From Fictibacillus barbaricus (lineage in GTDB: Bacteria; Bacillota; Bacilli; Bacillales; Fictibacillaceae): a stretch of 64,000 nt of DNA. Both the position numbers and the translations under genes were made by a program. Below the pieces are notes generated by a model. It was not told the DNA's origin. It saw only the letters and a list, made by a program, of their open reading frames with translations, and searched no databases. Positions 1-8,200 of this stretch are shown piece after piece. The stretch is taken from contig NZ_BMCE01000003.1 in assembly GCF_014635025.1 (NCBI RefSeq), positions 124,001 through 188,000 on the forward strand. Direction: 5' to 3'. The stretch's first letter is position 1. Each line of letters begins with the position of its first letter.

Positions 1-89
1 ATCTGACTTGCTGCCTTATCGAAACCGCATAATGCAAGAACAGCCACTAATTCATTTGTTGTAAGAGAAATAGACTGTGAAGTATTCAA
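1..89 (-). CDS. Partial hypothetical protein, cut by left edge
   Basis: Open minus-strand frame running off the window. It starts at TTG (87-89), eight bases after a GGAGG (98-102). A nearby ATG (91-93) sits only four bases from that site and its frame stops after 13 codons, so TTG is preferred. The visible N terminus reads MNTSQSISLTTNELVAVLAL and continues for about nine more residues. I do not recognise the family. It lies directly downstream of the LXG toxin and membrane protein on the same strand, so it could be another accessory or immunity gene of that module. Only 29 codons are visible. Confidence 0.45.
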   Translation of the reverse strand, partial: MNTSQSISLTTNELVAVLALCGFDKAASQ

Positions 90-118
90 TCATTTAACCT
101 CCTATAATAAGTTAATCA

Positions 119-496
119 TTATCCGTTATAAATGTGCATGATAAGAATCCATTGTATAAATAAAAAGGCAAAGAAAATAAGGGAGAACAATTTGTTAATT
201 AGAAAAGGCAAACGATTTAATGCTGATTGCGCAAAATAGTTTAATCCGAAAAAAGCGAGTGTTGTGTATTTATTAAACAAAGATAAGATGTTCTGTTTTT
301 CTGTATGATAATTATATTCAAATAAACCTATAATCGCGTTTTGCATAAAGATAGATAGAAAAGCAAAGATAGCATTGGTTAAAATTAAAAGAAATAAAAC
401 AGAGGAAGGCAATGGAATATCTATTCCAATAAAAATTAATGAAAGCAGGGAACAAAAAAGAATAGATAGTAGCATACTAGCAGATTTTGCGTTCAT
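119..496 (-). CDS. Small multi-spanning membrane protein, candidate LXG immunity protein
   Basis: A 125-residue, strongly hydrophobic protein with three or four likely membrane segments (about residues 7-25, 32-52, 75-92 and 102-122). It has a good site (AAAGGAA) before ATG at 494-496. It follows the LXG toxin gene on the same strand after a 76-base gap. In polymorphic toxin loci the immunity gene normally sits right after the toxin, and toxins that act in membranes tend to have membrane-embedded immunity proteins. The immunity role is inferred from position and topology only; I see no named domain. Confidence 0.7.
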   Translation of the reverse strand: MNAKSASMLLSILFCSLLSLIFIGIDIPLPSSVLFLLILTNAIFAFLSIFMQNAIIGLFEYNYHTEKQNILSLFNKYTTLAFFGLNYFAQSALNRLPFLINKLFSLIFFAFLFIQWILIMHIYNG

Positions 497-572
497 AATA
501 ATTCCTTTCTTTAAGGATTTTAATAATTGGCTTTAGAATAGCACATTTAAATGCAAATAGTTCAAATGAAAA

Positions 573-2135
573 TTATCTAAACCATCCTGAGACAAAATCC
601 GATGCATCTGATAAGGCATCTTTTACATTTTCTGTGGTATCTGAGATCGTTTCCTCAGTCCATTTACCAGCTTTCTCTCCCCAGCCTTTAACTGTGTCTT
701 CAACAGCCCAAGAGCCAACTATACCGATTCCTGCACCAACTGCTCCTCCGATCACAGTTCCTACACCTGGGAAAATCATGGTACCAATAGCTGCTCCACC
801 AGCAGTTAACCCGGCAATCCCAACATCCATACCAATTCCTGCTGCAAATCGCCCACCTTTTTCCCAATCAGATTTATACTGATTCTCATCGTTGAAAAAC
901 TCTCCAGAATTGGTGACTAAAGAAAACGCAACACCAACAATAGGAATTCTCTTCCCAACAGTGGTCAAACCTTTTGCCGTTTTGAATTGATCCACAGTTT
1001 TAGGAACATCTACCTTTGCTTTATAAGATTTTAAATCTCCTTCTTTAAATGCAAAAATTCCTTTATGCTCACTAATGATCTTGCCAAAACTTATTCTGGT
1101 AGTCCCTTTTTCTAATCCTATAATCTCTTTTAGGACACCACTTGGTTTATTATTGTATTTTCCTAAATACTTTAAAACTGGATTGCCAGATGTTTTATCT
1201 CCTGATTTAAGCAATTTATATATATTTTCTGCTAATTTGGATTCGTATTTCTTATTGCTTCCTTTAATCCATTTTGGCGATGCTTTCACGATAAAATTCC
1301 CGTTCCCATCTTTTGTTAGCTCAAGCATTTTAGAGGAAAGGATTGTAACTGCAAGTGCACCTTTTACTAAATCAAGGCCCCCAGTTCCTTTGCCTAGAGT
1401 ATCTAGCCATTCAGAGATATCACCCATAAATGTAGAATCGCCTTGTTCTACAGATAATTCTATTGCATCATCAATCATGTTCTGTATTGTATCTGATGTC
1501 ATAAAATATTCTTCGATTTCTAAAACCGTTTTTTCTGACAAATAGATACCACTGCTTGACCAGCCTTCAACTTTTCCAATAAACTCCGATACTTTGGATA
1601 AGTCAGCAGAATTTTCTTTTAGAGATGTAGTGCTGGTTTCATCTAAATTGTTTAGTTGGTCAATCGTCTTTTGGTTATTTCTCTGTGCTTCATTTATCTG
1701 AGAAACTAAAGATTCAGGATTTATATATGATGTACTGACAAGGTGGCTTACCTTCATTAAAATGTCATTCATGACCTCTACGGAATCTTGAGTATATTGT
1801 TCAACTTTTTCGAGTCCTTTGTAGACGTCCTGAACGATAAATTCTTCAGTAATGAGTCCATTATCAGTTTCATAACCTGTAATTCTATCTTTTATTTCTT
1901 TTAGTTCAGTTATATATTGATCTAAAAACTGATTGAGTAAAAGGGTAATAGGAACATGAAGGACTTTGAAATGTTCTTTGATCGCAATACCGCCTTCCCC
2001 TTTCAGCCCATGTTCAAGTTCTATAATTTTATTTAAACTGTTGCGAATCGCTAAAATTTGCTCTTTCTCACTTTCTTTTTTATGAATGGATTGGTCAATT
2101 TCTTGAAGTACTTCAGAAACCTTCAAAACTTTCAT
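573..2135 (-). CDS. LXG-domain polymorphic toxin with glycine-zipper C terminus
   Basis: About 520 residues. The N-terminal ~200 residues are helical and carry the LXG signature (LKGEGG followed by IAIKEHF), typical of effectors secreted by Firmicute type VII systems. The C-terminal third has a Gly/Ala-rich hydrophobic stretch (about residues 430-480, GAAIGTMIFPGVGTVIGG) flanked by amphipathic helices. This resembles membrane-inserting toxin tails rather than nuclease folds. Start: an upstream ATG pair at 2151-2156 overlaps the stop of the preceding gene but has no ribosome site of its own. The ATG at 2133-2135 follows a GGAGG by 11 bases and gives the family-typical N terminus MKVLKVSEVL. 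No HxH, HNH or RNase-type catalytic motif was noticed. Target and activity are inferred. Confidence 0.8.
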   Translation of the reverse strand: MKVLKVSEVLQEIDQSIHKKESEKEQILAIRNSLNKIIELEHGLKGEGGIAIKEHFKVLHVPITLLLNQFLDQYITELKEIKDRITGYETDNGLITEEFIVQDVYKGLEKVEQYTQDSVEVMNDILMKVSHLVSTSYINPESLVSQINEAQRNNQKTIDQLNNLDETSTTSLKENSADLSKVSEFIGKVEGWSSSGIYLSEKTVLEIEEYFMTSDTIQNMIDDAIELSVEQGDSTFMGDISEWLDTLGKGTGGLDLVKGALAVTILSSKMLELTKDGNGNFIVKASPKWIKGSNKKYESKLAENIYKLLKSGDKTSGNPVLKYLGKYNNKPSGVLKEIIGLEKGTTRISFGKIISEHKGIFAFKEGDLKSYKAKVDVPKTVDQFKTAKGLTTVGKRIPIVGVAFSLVTNSGEFFNDENQYKSDWEKGGRFAAGIGMDVGIAGLTAGGAAIGTMIFPGVGTVIGGAVGAGIGIVGSWAVEDTVKGWGEKAGKWTEETISDTTENVKDALSDASDFVSGWFR

Positions 2136-2152
2136 CTTCTTATTATCCTCCA

Positions 2153-2422
2153 TCATTTCATCATTTTAGAAGCTTGCTGATCCGCCTCGAACAAGGTTTC
2201 AATGCTTTTCCAAGCATCTTGTTCCACAGTCGTGAGGATCTCTTTATATGTTTTCAATGTGTCATAATACATTTTTTCTATTTCTTCTATTTTAGCTGTG
2301 AGACTTAACTTTGAATCGGAAAACTGGCAGTTCGGATTTTCTGTATTTAATGCCTGAATCTTATTTCTAAAGTCATGAAATGCAGGCTCTACTTCACTTT
2401 TGATTACTTTAATTTCTGACAT
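2153..2422 (-). CDS. DUF5344/YwqI-like small helical partner of LXG toxin
   Basis: 89 residues, predicted all-helical and acidic, with no signal peptide or membrane segment. Its size, helical character and place between a DUF5082-like gene and an LXG gene match the ywqH-ywqI-ywqJ arrangement of Bacillus subtilis, where such small WXG100-like proteins pair with the LXG N-terminal domain and help target it to the type VII machinery. It has a strong GGGGTGAG site. Its stop overlaps the start region of the toxin gene, which implies translational coupling. Family assignment is by resemblance and context. Confidence 0.75.
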   Translation of the reverse strand: MSEIKVIKSEVEPAFHDFRNKIQALNTENPNCQFSDSKLSLTAKIEEIEKMYYDTLKTYKEILTTVEQDAWKSIETLFEADQQASKMMK

Positions 2423-2438
2423 AAAGTCTCACCCCAAT

Positions 2439-2816
2439 TTATTTAAGATTAGATATTTCGATTCTTTTTGAAGATATAGAGTTAGACAAAGAAGCGTTGG
2501 TGCTTTCTAATGAGTTTATTTTTGATAATATATTGTCTAACTGTTGATCGACTAAATCAGTTATAAGAGAATGCTGCTGTTCTATTTCTGAACGTTCTCC
2601 GTTAAAACGCTCGGCATGTTTGCCCCCCCATACTGAAGTATCCAACTTGGGCTGATGAATGAGTTTTTTGTATGAATTAAATTCTTGCTGCTCATTAGAA
2701 AGCTCATCATAACTTTTTTTCAACAGATTAATTTTTTCTTGGTTCCCAGCTATTTGATTGGATAGATTAGATATATCTGCATTTAACGACAAAATCATTT
2801 GAGAGTTATCCCTCAT
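2439..2816 (-). CDS. DUF5082/YwqH-like coiled-coil partner of LXG toxin
   Basis: 125 residues, almost entirely coiled coil with a mid-protein break around GKHAERF. First gene of the minus-strand LXG operon, preceded by GAGGTGA. DUF5082 proteins such as YwqH are the other small helical partner usually encoded ahead of DUF5344 and LXG genes; the pair is thought to form the secretion-competent complex with the LXG domain. The gap to the next gene is 16 bases, consistent with an operon. Function is taken from family context. Confidence 0.75.
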   Translation of the reverse strand: MRDNSQMILSLNADISNLSNQIAGNQEKINLLKKSYDELSNEQQEFNSYKKLIHQPKLDTSVWGGKHAERFNGERSEIEQQHSLITDLVDQQLDNILSKINSLESTNASLSNSISSKRIEISNLK

Positions 2817-3334
2817 TAGATCACCTCATACTTTAATTGCATTTTCACTAATACATTTTACACATAAACGAGTTAATAAAATAATTACCCTTTAGTCCTG
2901 AATTTACATATTTTAGATAATGTTTCTAATGGCTTTTTACCCATATTGAATAGGGAGCTAACATGTGAAAATCATGACACTTGCTTCTGATAGTAAAAAA
3001 GATATGAATATTAAAAAGATAAATTGAAAACAGGGACTTTATTCATAGTTATAAGGATTCAAAGTTGGTTATTTTATAAGATTGTATTGAATTGTAGTGG
3101 GAAATTGTGGTAGTAATTGTTGTGGACATTATTATTTTAATTCAGAAAAGGAATATTCGTAATTAGTCGATATTAATAACTTAATAAGTATTTAGTATCA
3201 TAAATTTTGAAATTTATGGTTTTTCTTTTTCCAAAATAGGGAAAATACAGGTGTGTTTATCCGAATTTATTCAGGAGCAACCGATCAACTAGATCGTTGT
3301 TTATAAATTACTTTAATAAAAGGGAGAGAAGAAA
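2817..3334. promoter_or_regulatory. Divergent control region between LXG module and yukE
   Basis: AT-rich, gene-free region of about 520 bases. It must hold the promoters of both the minus-strand LXG operon and the plus-strand yuk operon. Visible structure: three imperfect direct repeats of AATTGTNGTGG at 3090-3100, 3103-3113 and 3115-3125, and a perfect inverted repeat with 9-base arms at 3199-3218 (CATAAATTT, spacer TG, AAATTTATG). There is also a small hairpin at about 3277-3300. No clear sigma-A promoter could be picked with confidence. In B. subtilis the yuk operon needs DegU, so the direct repeats may be activator sites (inference). Confidence 0.5.
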
Positions 3335-3628
3335 ATGTCAGGAATTATTCGAGTTACGCCAGCAGAGTTAGTCGATATGTCAGGACGTTATTCTAATGAA
3401 AGCAGTCAAGTTGGAGAGCAAATCTCTAGACTTAACAGCATGATCAGTCAGCTTGAAGGAATGTGGGAAGGGGAAGCAAGCAGAGCGTTCAGCCAACAAT
3501 ACGAATCTCTTAAACCATCCTTTCTTCAAATGCAGCAATTATTAGAAGATATCTCCGTTCAATTGAACAATACATCTAAAGCTCTTGAAGACGCGGACAA
3601 TCAAATCGCTAGCCAGATCAGAGGATAA
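3335..3628 (+). CDS. yukE: WXG100 family protein YukE (EsxA-like secreted substrate)
   Basis: 97 residues forming a helix-turn-helix hairpin, with the turn motif as W-E-G (GMWEGEASRAF, about residues 46-56). It is the canonical small secreted substrate and structural partner of Gram-positive type VII (Yuk/ESX) secretion and dimerises in an antiparallel way. It has a C-terminal helix typical of the YxxxD/E export signal region. First gene of the yuk operon with a strong AAGGGAGAG site. A terminator-like hairpin follows immediately, which would make yukE mRNA more abundant than the rest of the operon. Confidence 0.95.
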   Translation: MSGIIRVTPAELVDMSGRYSNESSQVGEQISRLNSMISQLEGMWEGEASRAFSQQYESLKPSFLQMQQLLEDISVQLNNTSKALEDADNQIASQIRG

Positions 3629-3656
3629 CTTTTGCTTGCTTGGCTATAGAAAAACA

Positions 3657-3686
3657 GAGCGCCTTCTTGTACTAGGCGCTCTTTTT
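3657..3686 (+). terminator. Intra-operon terminator/attenuator between yukE and yukD
   Basis: Perfect 8-bp stem (GAGCGCCT at 3657-3664, AGGCGCTC at 3674-3681), 9-base loop, then five T residues. It sits between yukE and yukD, so it probably limits read-through into the machine genes while the substrate gene is highly transcribed. Confidence 0.85.
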
Positions 3687-3702
3687 AGTTGGGGTGTTAC
3701 AT

Positions 3703-3942
3703 ATGTATGTTGAAATTACGATAGATTTAAAAAATTATTCGGGAGAGACGTTTGATCTGCGTCTATCAAACTTTCATTCAATTAAAAAAGTGGTCGATAT
3801 CGTTTGGCAAACGAAGGGAATCGAGGAACGTCCAAGGGAAGGCTACTGGGTTCGTATTCCTAACAAAAATATGATTCTTTCAGGTAATCAAAAACTTTTG
3901 GATAACAGTATTACAACAGGTGATAGGTTTGAAATCCTATGA
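3703..3942 (+). CDS. yukD: Ubiquitin-like type VII secretion protein YukD (EsaB-like)
   Basis: 79 residues, the same length as B. subtilis YukD. It has the ubiquitin-like beta-grasp pattern: a strand starting MYVEITIDL, a central helix and a C-terminal GDRFEIL strand. EsaB/YukD proteins are small cytosolic regulators or components of the Firmicute ESX machine, and they lack the Gly-Gly tail of true ubiquitin, as here. ATG at 3703 is chosen over an in-frame GTG at 3694 because the GGGGTG site lies at the proper distance only for the ATG. It is followed by yukC after 15 bases. Confidence 0.9.
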   Translation: MYVEITIDLKNYSGETFDLRLSNFHSIKKVVDIVWQTKGIEERPREGYWVRIPNKNMILSGNQKLLDNSITTGDRFEIL

Positions 3943-3957
3943 GGGGAGTCTAACTGA

Positions 3958-5280
3958 ATGACTGAAGAGAAAAAAACATATTTGGAAAAATGTTTAGAAT
4001 CCCACATTCATAGAAAAGAGGATTCTATTACTTTTGCATTCCAAAAGGAAAAAATCAAGCTTGATCATACACTAGAAATTGATCTGCTTAAGGAACTAGA
4101 CTCAGACATCAAAAGAGATATTTCATTAGAAGATAATGAGTTAAGAATTACGGTAAAACCGAGCCCGCGATATCGCTTCTTCCAAGGAATCAAAGATATT
4201 AACGAAAGAAGTAGATGGATTCTTTCTTATCAACTTGTAAATAAGGTAAAGCAACACCATTTATCGCGTTTAAACTTAGTTGTTTGTCCGGAGAATATTG
4301 TGTTTGATCAGAGTCTGACACCTTATTTTCTTCATTATGGAGTTAAGGAATCCATCCCGCCTTATGAGTACAATCAAGAGCGAGTAAGACAGGAACTTAA
4401 AGCAACTATTGCCTTTATCACGGATGGGAAGTATGCGTTTCAGGATTATTTGAACCTTTATGAAACGATTGAACTCTCTCCTTCAGCAAGAAATATTTTA
4501 AAAGCTGAAGATGAGGAAGCGTTATTAACGTTTATCCAAAGCAAGCTTCATGAATTAGATGAAAGAGATAAAGTCATCGTAACTATTCCCCAAAAAAAGT
4601 GGAAGTTAACCCGTTATATTGCTTTAGGATTGCTGATCTGTTTTATCCCAGCACTTATTTATACGTTTTATTCCATCTTTTTTCTTCAACCTAGACAGGA
4701 TGCATTCGTTACAGGCAATGAACACTTCCTAGGAAAAGAATATAGCGATGTTGTTGAGGTTATGGCAGAAATTGATGTGCAAGACATGCCGGACGTTGTA
4801 AAATATCAGCTTGCATCTTCGTACATAGTTAATGAGTCTCTTACTGAAGATCAAAAAGAAAATATTCAAAACACCGTTACACTTCAATCTGATCCGCTTT
4901 ACTTTGAATATTGGATTCATATCGGGCGAGGCCACGCTGAGGAGGCACTTGAAATTGCTCGTAATATAGAGGACCAAGATCTTATTATGTTTGCTTTAAT
5001 AAAATATCGTGAAGTTTTAAAAGCTGATAACGATTTAAAGAGTGAGGAAAAGCAGAAGAAGATTGATGAGGTTCAAGCAGAGATTGATGAATATCTCGAT
5101 GAACAAGAAGCGATAGAGGAAGAAGAAGCACGTAAGGCAGAGGAAGAAAGAAAAGCATTGGAACAAGAAGAGGAAAAGAAAAAAGAACAAGAAGCTCAAA
5201 AAGAACAAGCCGCCACTCAACAATCAGAGAGTCAAGCTAACCCAGCAGCGAAGCCAAAAGCACCTGCTGCAGCTAATTAG
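3958..5280 (+). CDS. yukC: Type VII secretion membrane protein YukC (EssB)
   Basis: 440 residues. The N-terminal ~210 residues form the cytoplasmic pseudokinase-like domain. A single membrane segment lies at about 218-242 (RYIALGLLICFIPALIYTFY). The extracytoplasmic domain ends in a Glu/Lys/Gln-rich coiled coil (about 365-425) and an Ala/Pro tail. EssB/YukC is an essential membrane component of the Firmicute ESX machine and binds EssC and EsaA. Its place between yukD and yukBA is the standard operon order. Confidence 0.93.
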   Translation: MTEEKKTYLEKCLESHIHRKEDSITFAFQKEKIKLDHTLEIDLLKELDSDIKRDISLEDNELRITVKPSPRYRFFQGIKDINERSRWILSYQLVNKVKQHHLSRLNLVVCPENIVFDQSLTPYFLHYGVKESIPPYEYNQERVRQELKATIAFITDGKYAFQDYLNLYETIELSPSARNILKAEDEEALLTFIQSKLHELDERDKVIVTIPQKKWKLTRYIALGLLICFIPALIYTFYSIFFLQPRQDAFVTGNEHFLGKEYSDVVEVMAEIDVQDMPDVVKYQLASSYIVNESLTEDQKENIQNTVTLQSDPLYFEYWIHIGRGHAEEALEIARNIEDQDLIMFALIKYREVLKADNDLKSEEKQKKIDEVQAEIDEYLDEQEAIEEEEARKAEEERKALEQEEEKKKEQEAQKEQAATQQSESQANPAAKPKAPAAAN

Positions 5281-5291
5281 AGGGGTGAAGT

Positions 5292-8200
5292 ATGTATACA
5301 CTTTGGTTTTTTTGCAATAAAACGTATCAGCAAATACCGATTAACAAAGATTTAAATCGCCCTATCACAGTGGGTTCCCAGATTCAACATACCGTTACGA
5401 TAACTGGATTCCCTTTTACGGATGGAACTGTAGCCATTAAGAAAGATGTAGAACAGAATCTGCAAATCTTTCAAAATGATTTACACGTTGGTACACTCAC
5501 TGAAAATGACTCTCTTATTTTAAGGGATGGGGAAGCAACTTTAACTCTTTATACAAAAGAGACACCAGACAAAACAGAAACGTATTATATCGGTGATAAA
5601 AAAGAATGCTTATTTTCCACTTCTGATGAAAAGGCACATATTAACTGTCCATCAGAAACATCAACTTTATTATCTAAAGACGATTCATTTGAACTTATAA
5701 AGATTAATGAAAAATGGATGATTTCTGTTAAAAGCGAACAAGTCTATTTAAACGGTCATAAAATCAACGGAATAACACCGTTAGAAATCGGTGATATTCT
5801 TTTTTGGCCTTTTATGACAGTAAAGCTGATTGAAAATGATCTGCTGCAAATTACGAGTAATGAAAACTATCATTCTAAACTGCCGTTTGCCTTAAAGCCC
5901 ATTTCTGAGATGAGCAAGAAGTATCCCGTTTATAGAAGAACTCCAAGGATGATATATGAACTTCCTAAAGAAAAGGTGACTCTATCTTTTCCTGCACAAG
6001 AAGGAGAAAATCCAAATCGAGGTTTATGGCTGATCATCATGCCGCCGCTCCTCATGATGATTGTGATGGGAATTGTAGCCCTCGTTCAACCACGAGGAAT
6101 CTTTATCATTGTTTCCATGGTTATGTTTGCTACGACACTCGTTACATCTTCTGTTCAGTACTTTAAAGAGAGAGGAAACTTTAAAAGACGCAAGATAAAA
6201 CGCCAAGAAGTATACACCAAGTACCTTGACCAAAAGAGGGAAGAACTTCACGAATTAGCGGATAAGCAAAAAATGGTCCTGGATTATCATTACCCTGCTT
6301 TTGAGCAAATGAAATATCTTACTGAACAAATTTCTGATCGAATTTGGGAGCGGTCATTGGATAGCCATGACTTTCTTCAAATTAGAATCGGAACAGGCAG
6401 CGTCCCTTCGAGTTATACGTTAACTGTAAACAGTGGTGACTTGGCGAATAGAGAGATTGATGATCTTTTAGAACAATCTCAGAAAATGGAAAAGGCATAT
6501 CGGGAAGTAAAGAATGTTCCTATAACCGTAAACGCATCAACCGGAGCCATGGGACTGATCGGTAAAGAATCAGTTGTAAAGAACGAGCTTCATCAGCTGA
6601 TTGGACAACTTGCCTTTTTCCATAGTTACCACGATGTTCGATTTGTTTTTGTATTTAATGAAAAAGATTACAGCAAGTGGGAGTGGGTAAAGTGGCTACC
6701 TCATTTTCAGCTTCCGAACTCCTATGCAAAAGGCTTGATCTATAATGAACAAACAAGAGATCAATTGCTCTCATCGATATATGAACTGATTAGAGAACGT
6801 GATATGGATACGGAAAGAGAAAAAGATAAAATGCGTTTTTCTCCGCATCTTGTTTTCATTATTATGGATCAGACCCTGTTATCCGAACATGTTCTGCTTG
6901 AATATTTAGAGGGTGAATACTCTCATTTAGGACTATCGGTTATCTTTGCCGCTGAAACAAAGGAAAGTCTTACAGATAATATCCACACATTAGTGCGCTA
7001 TATTAACGAAAGTGAAGGAGATATACTGATCGAGGAAAAGAAGGCTGTACAAATTCCTTTTAAGCTTGATGTGCATCATCAAGAAGGAAATGAAAAGTTT
7101 TCAAGGATGCTTAAGACGTTAGATCATCAGGTCGGTATGACGAATTCAATTCCAAATAGTGTCTCGTTTCTGGAGCTATATAGAGTTAACGAAGTAGAGG
7201 AATTGCCTATTGAACAGAATTGGGTTTCACGTGAATCTTCAAAGTCTTTAGCTGTACCAATTGGTTTAAAAGGTAAAGAGGATCTTGTAGAGCTGAATCT
7301 TCATGAAAAAGCCCATGGGCCGCATGGACTTTTAGCAGGTACTACAGGGTCAGGGAAGAGTGAATTCTTGCAGACGTACATTTTGTCTTTAGCCGTAAAC
7401 TTTCATCCGCATGAAGTGGCTTTTTTGTTGATCGACTATAAAGGCGGCGGAATGGCCCAGCCATTTAAAGACATGCCGCACTTATTGGGAACGATCACAA
7501 ATATTGAAGGCAGCCGAAACTTCACAGCTAGAGCACTAGCGTCCATTAAAAGTGAACTAAAAAGAAGACAAAGACTTTTTGATCAATACCAAGTAAACCA
7601 TATTAATGACTACACAGATTTATATAAACGCGGTTCGGCACAGGAGCCATTACCGCATCTATTCTTAATTTCGGATGAGTTTGCAGAGCTGAAAAATGAA
7701 GAGCCTGAATTTATTAAAGAGCTTGTAAGTGCCGCACGTATCGGCCGAAGCCTTGGTGTTCATCTTATCCTAGCTACACAAAAACCTGGTGGAGTCATCG
7801 ACGATCAGATCTGGAGTAATGCCCGATTTAAGATTGCTTTAAAGGTTCAGGATGCAGCAGACAGCAGGGAAATCCTTAAAAATGCTGACGCTTCATCCAT
7901 TACCGTGACAGGACGCGGGTACTTGCAGGTAGGTAACAATGAAGTATATGAGCTCTTTCAATCGGCTTGGAGCGGTGCTCCTTATCTAGAAGAATCTCTT
8001 GAAGCTGAAGATGAGGTTGCTCTCGTTACAGACTTAGGTCTTATACCTTTATCGGATATTTCTTCAAATAAAAGTGAAAAGAACGATGCAGAAGCAGAAA
8101 TCGATGTCGTTGTTGACAGAATTGAAGAGCTTCAAGAAAAGATGGGCATTAAAAAATTAAATAGTCCATGGCTTCCTCCTTTAAGCAGCCGTCTGTATAA

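Noticed and set aside
634-1545. Plus-strand open frames of 82 and 156 codons
   Set aside because: They are antisense to the LXG toxin gene, lack ribosome sites, and their translations are low-complexity mirrors of the real gene.
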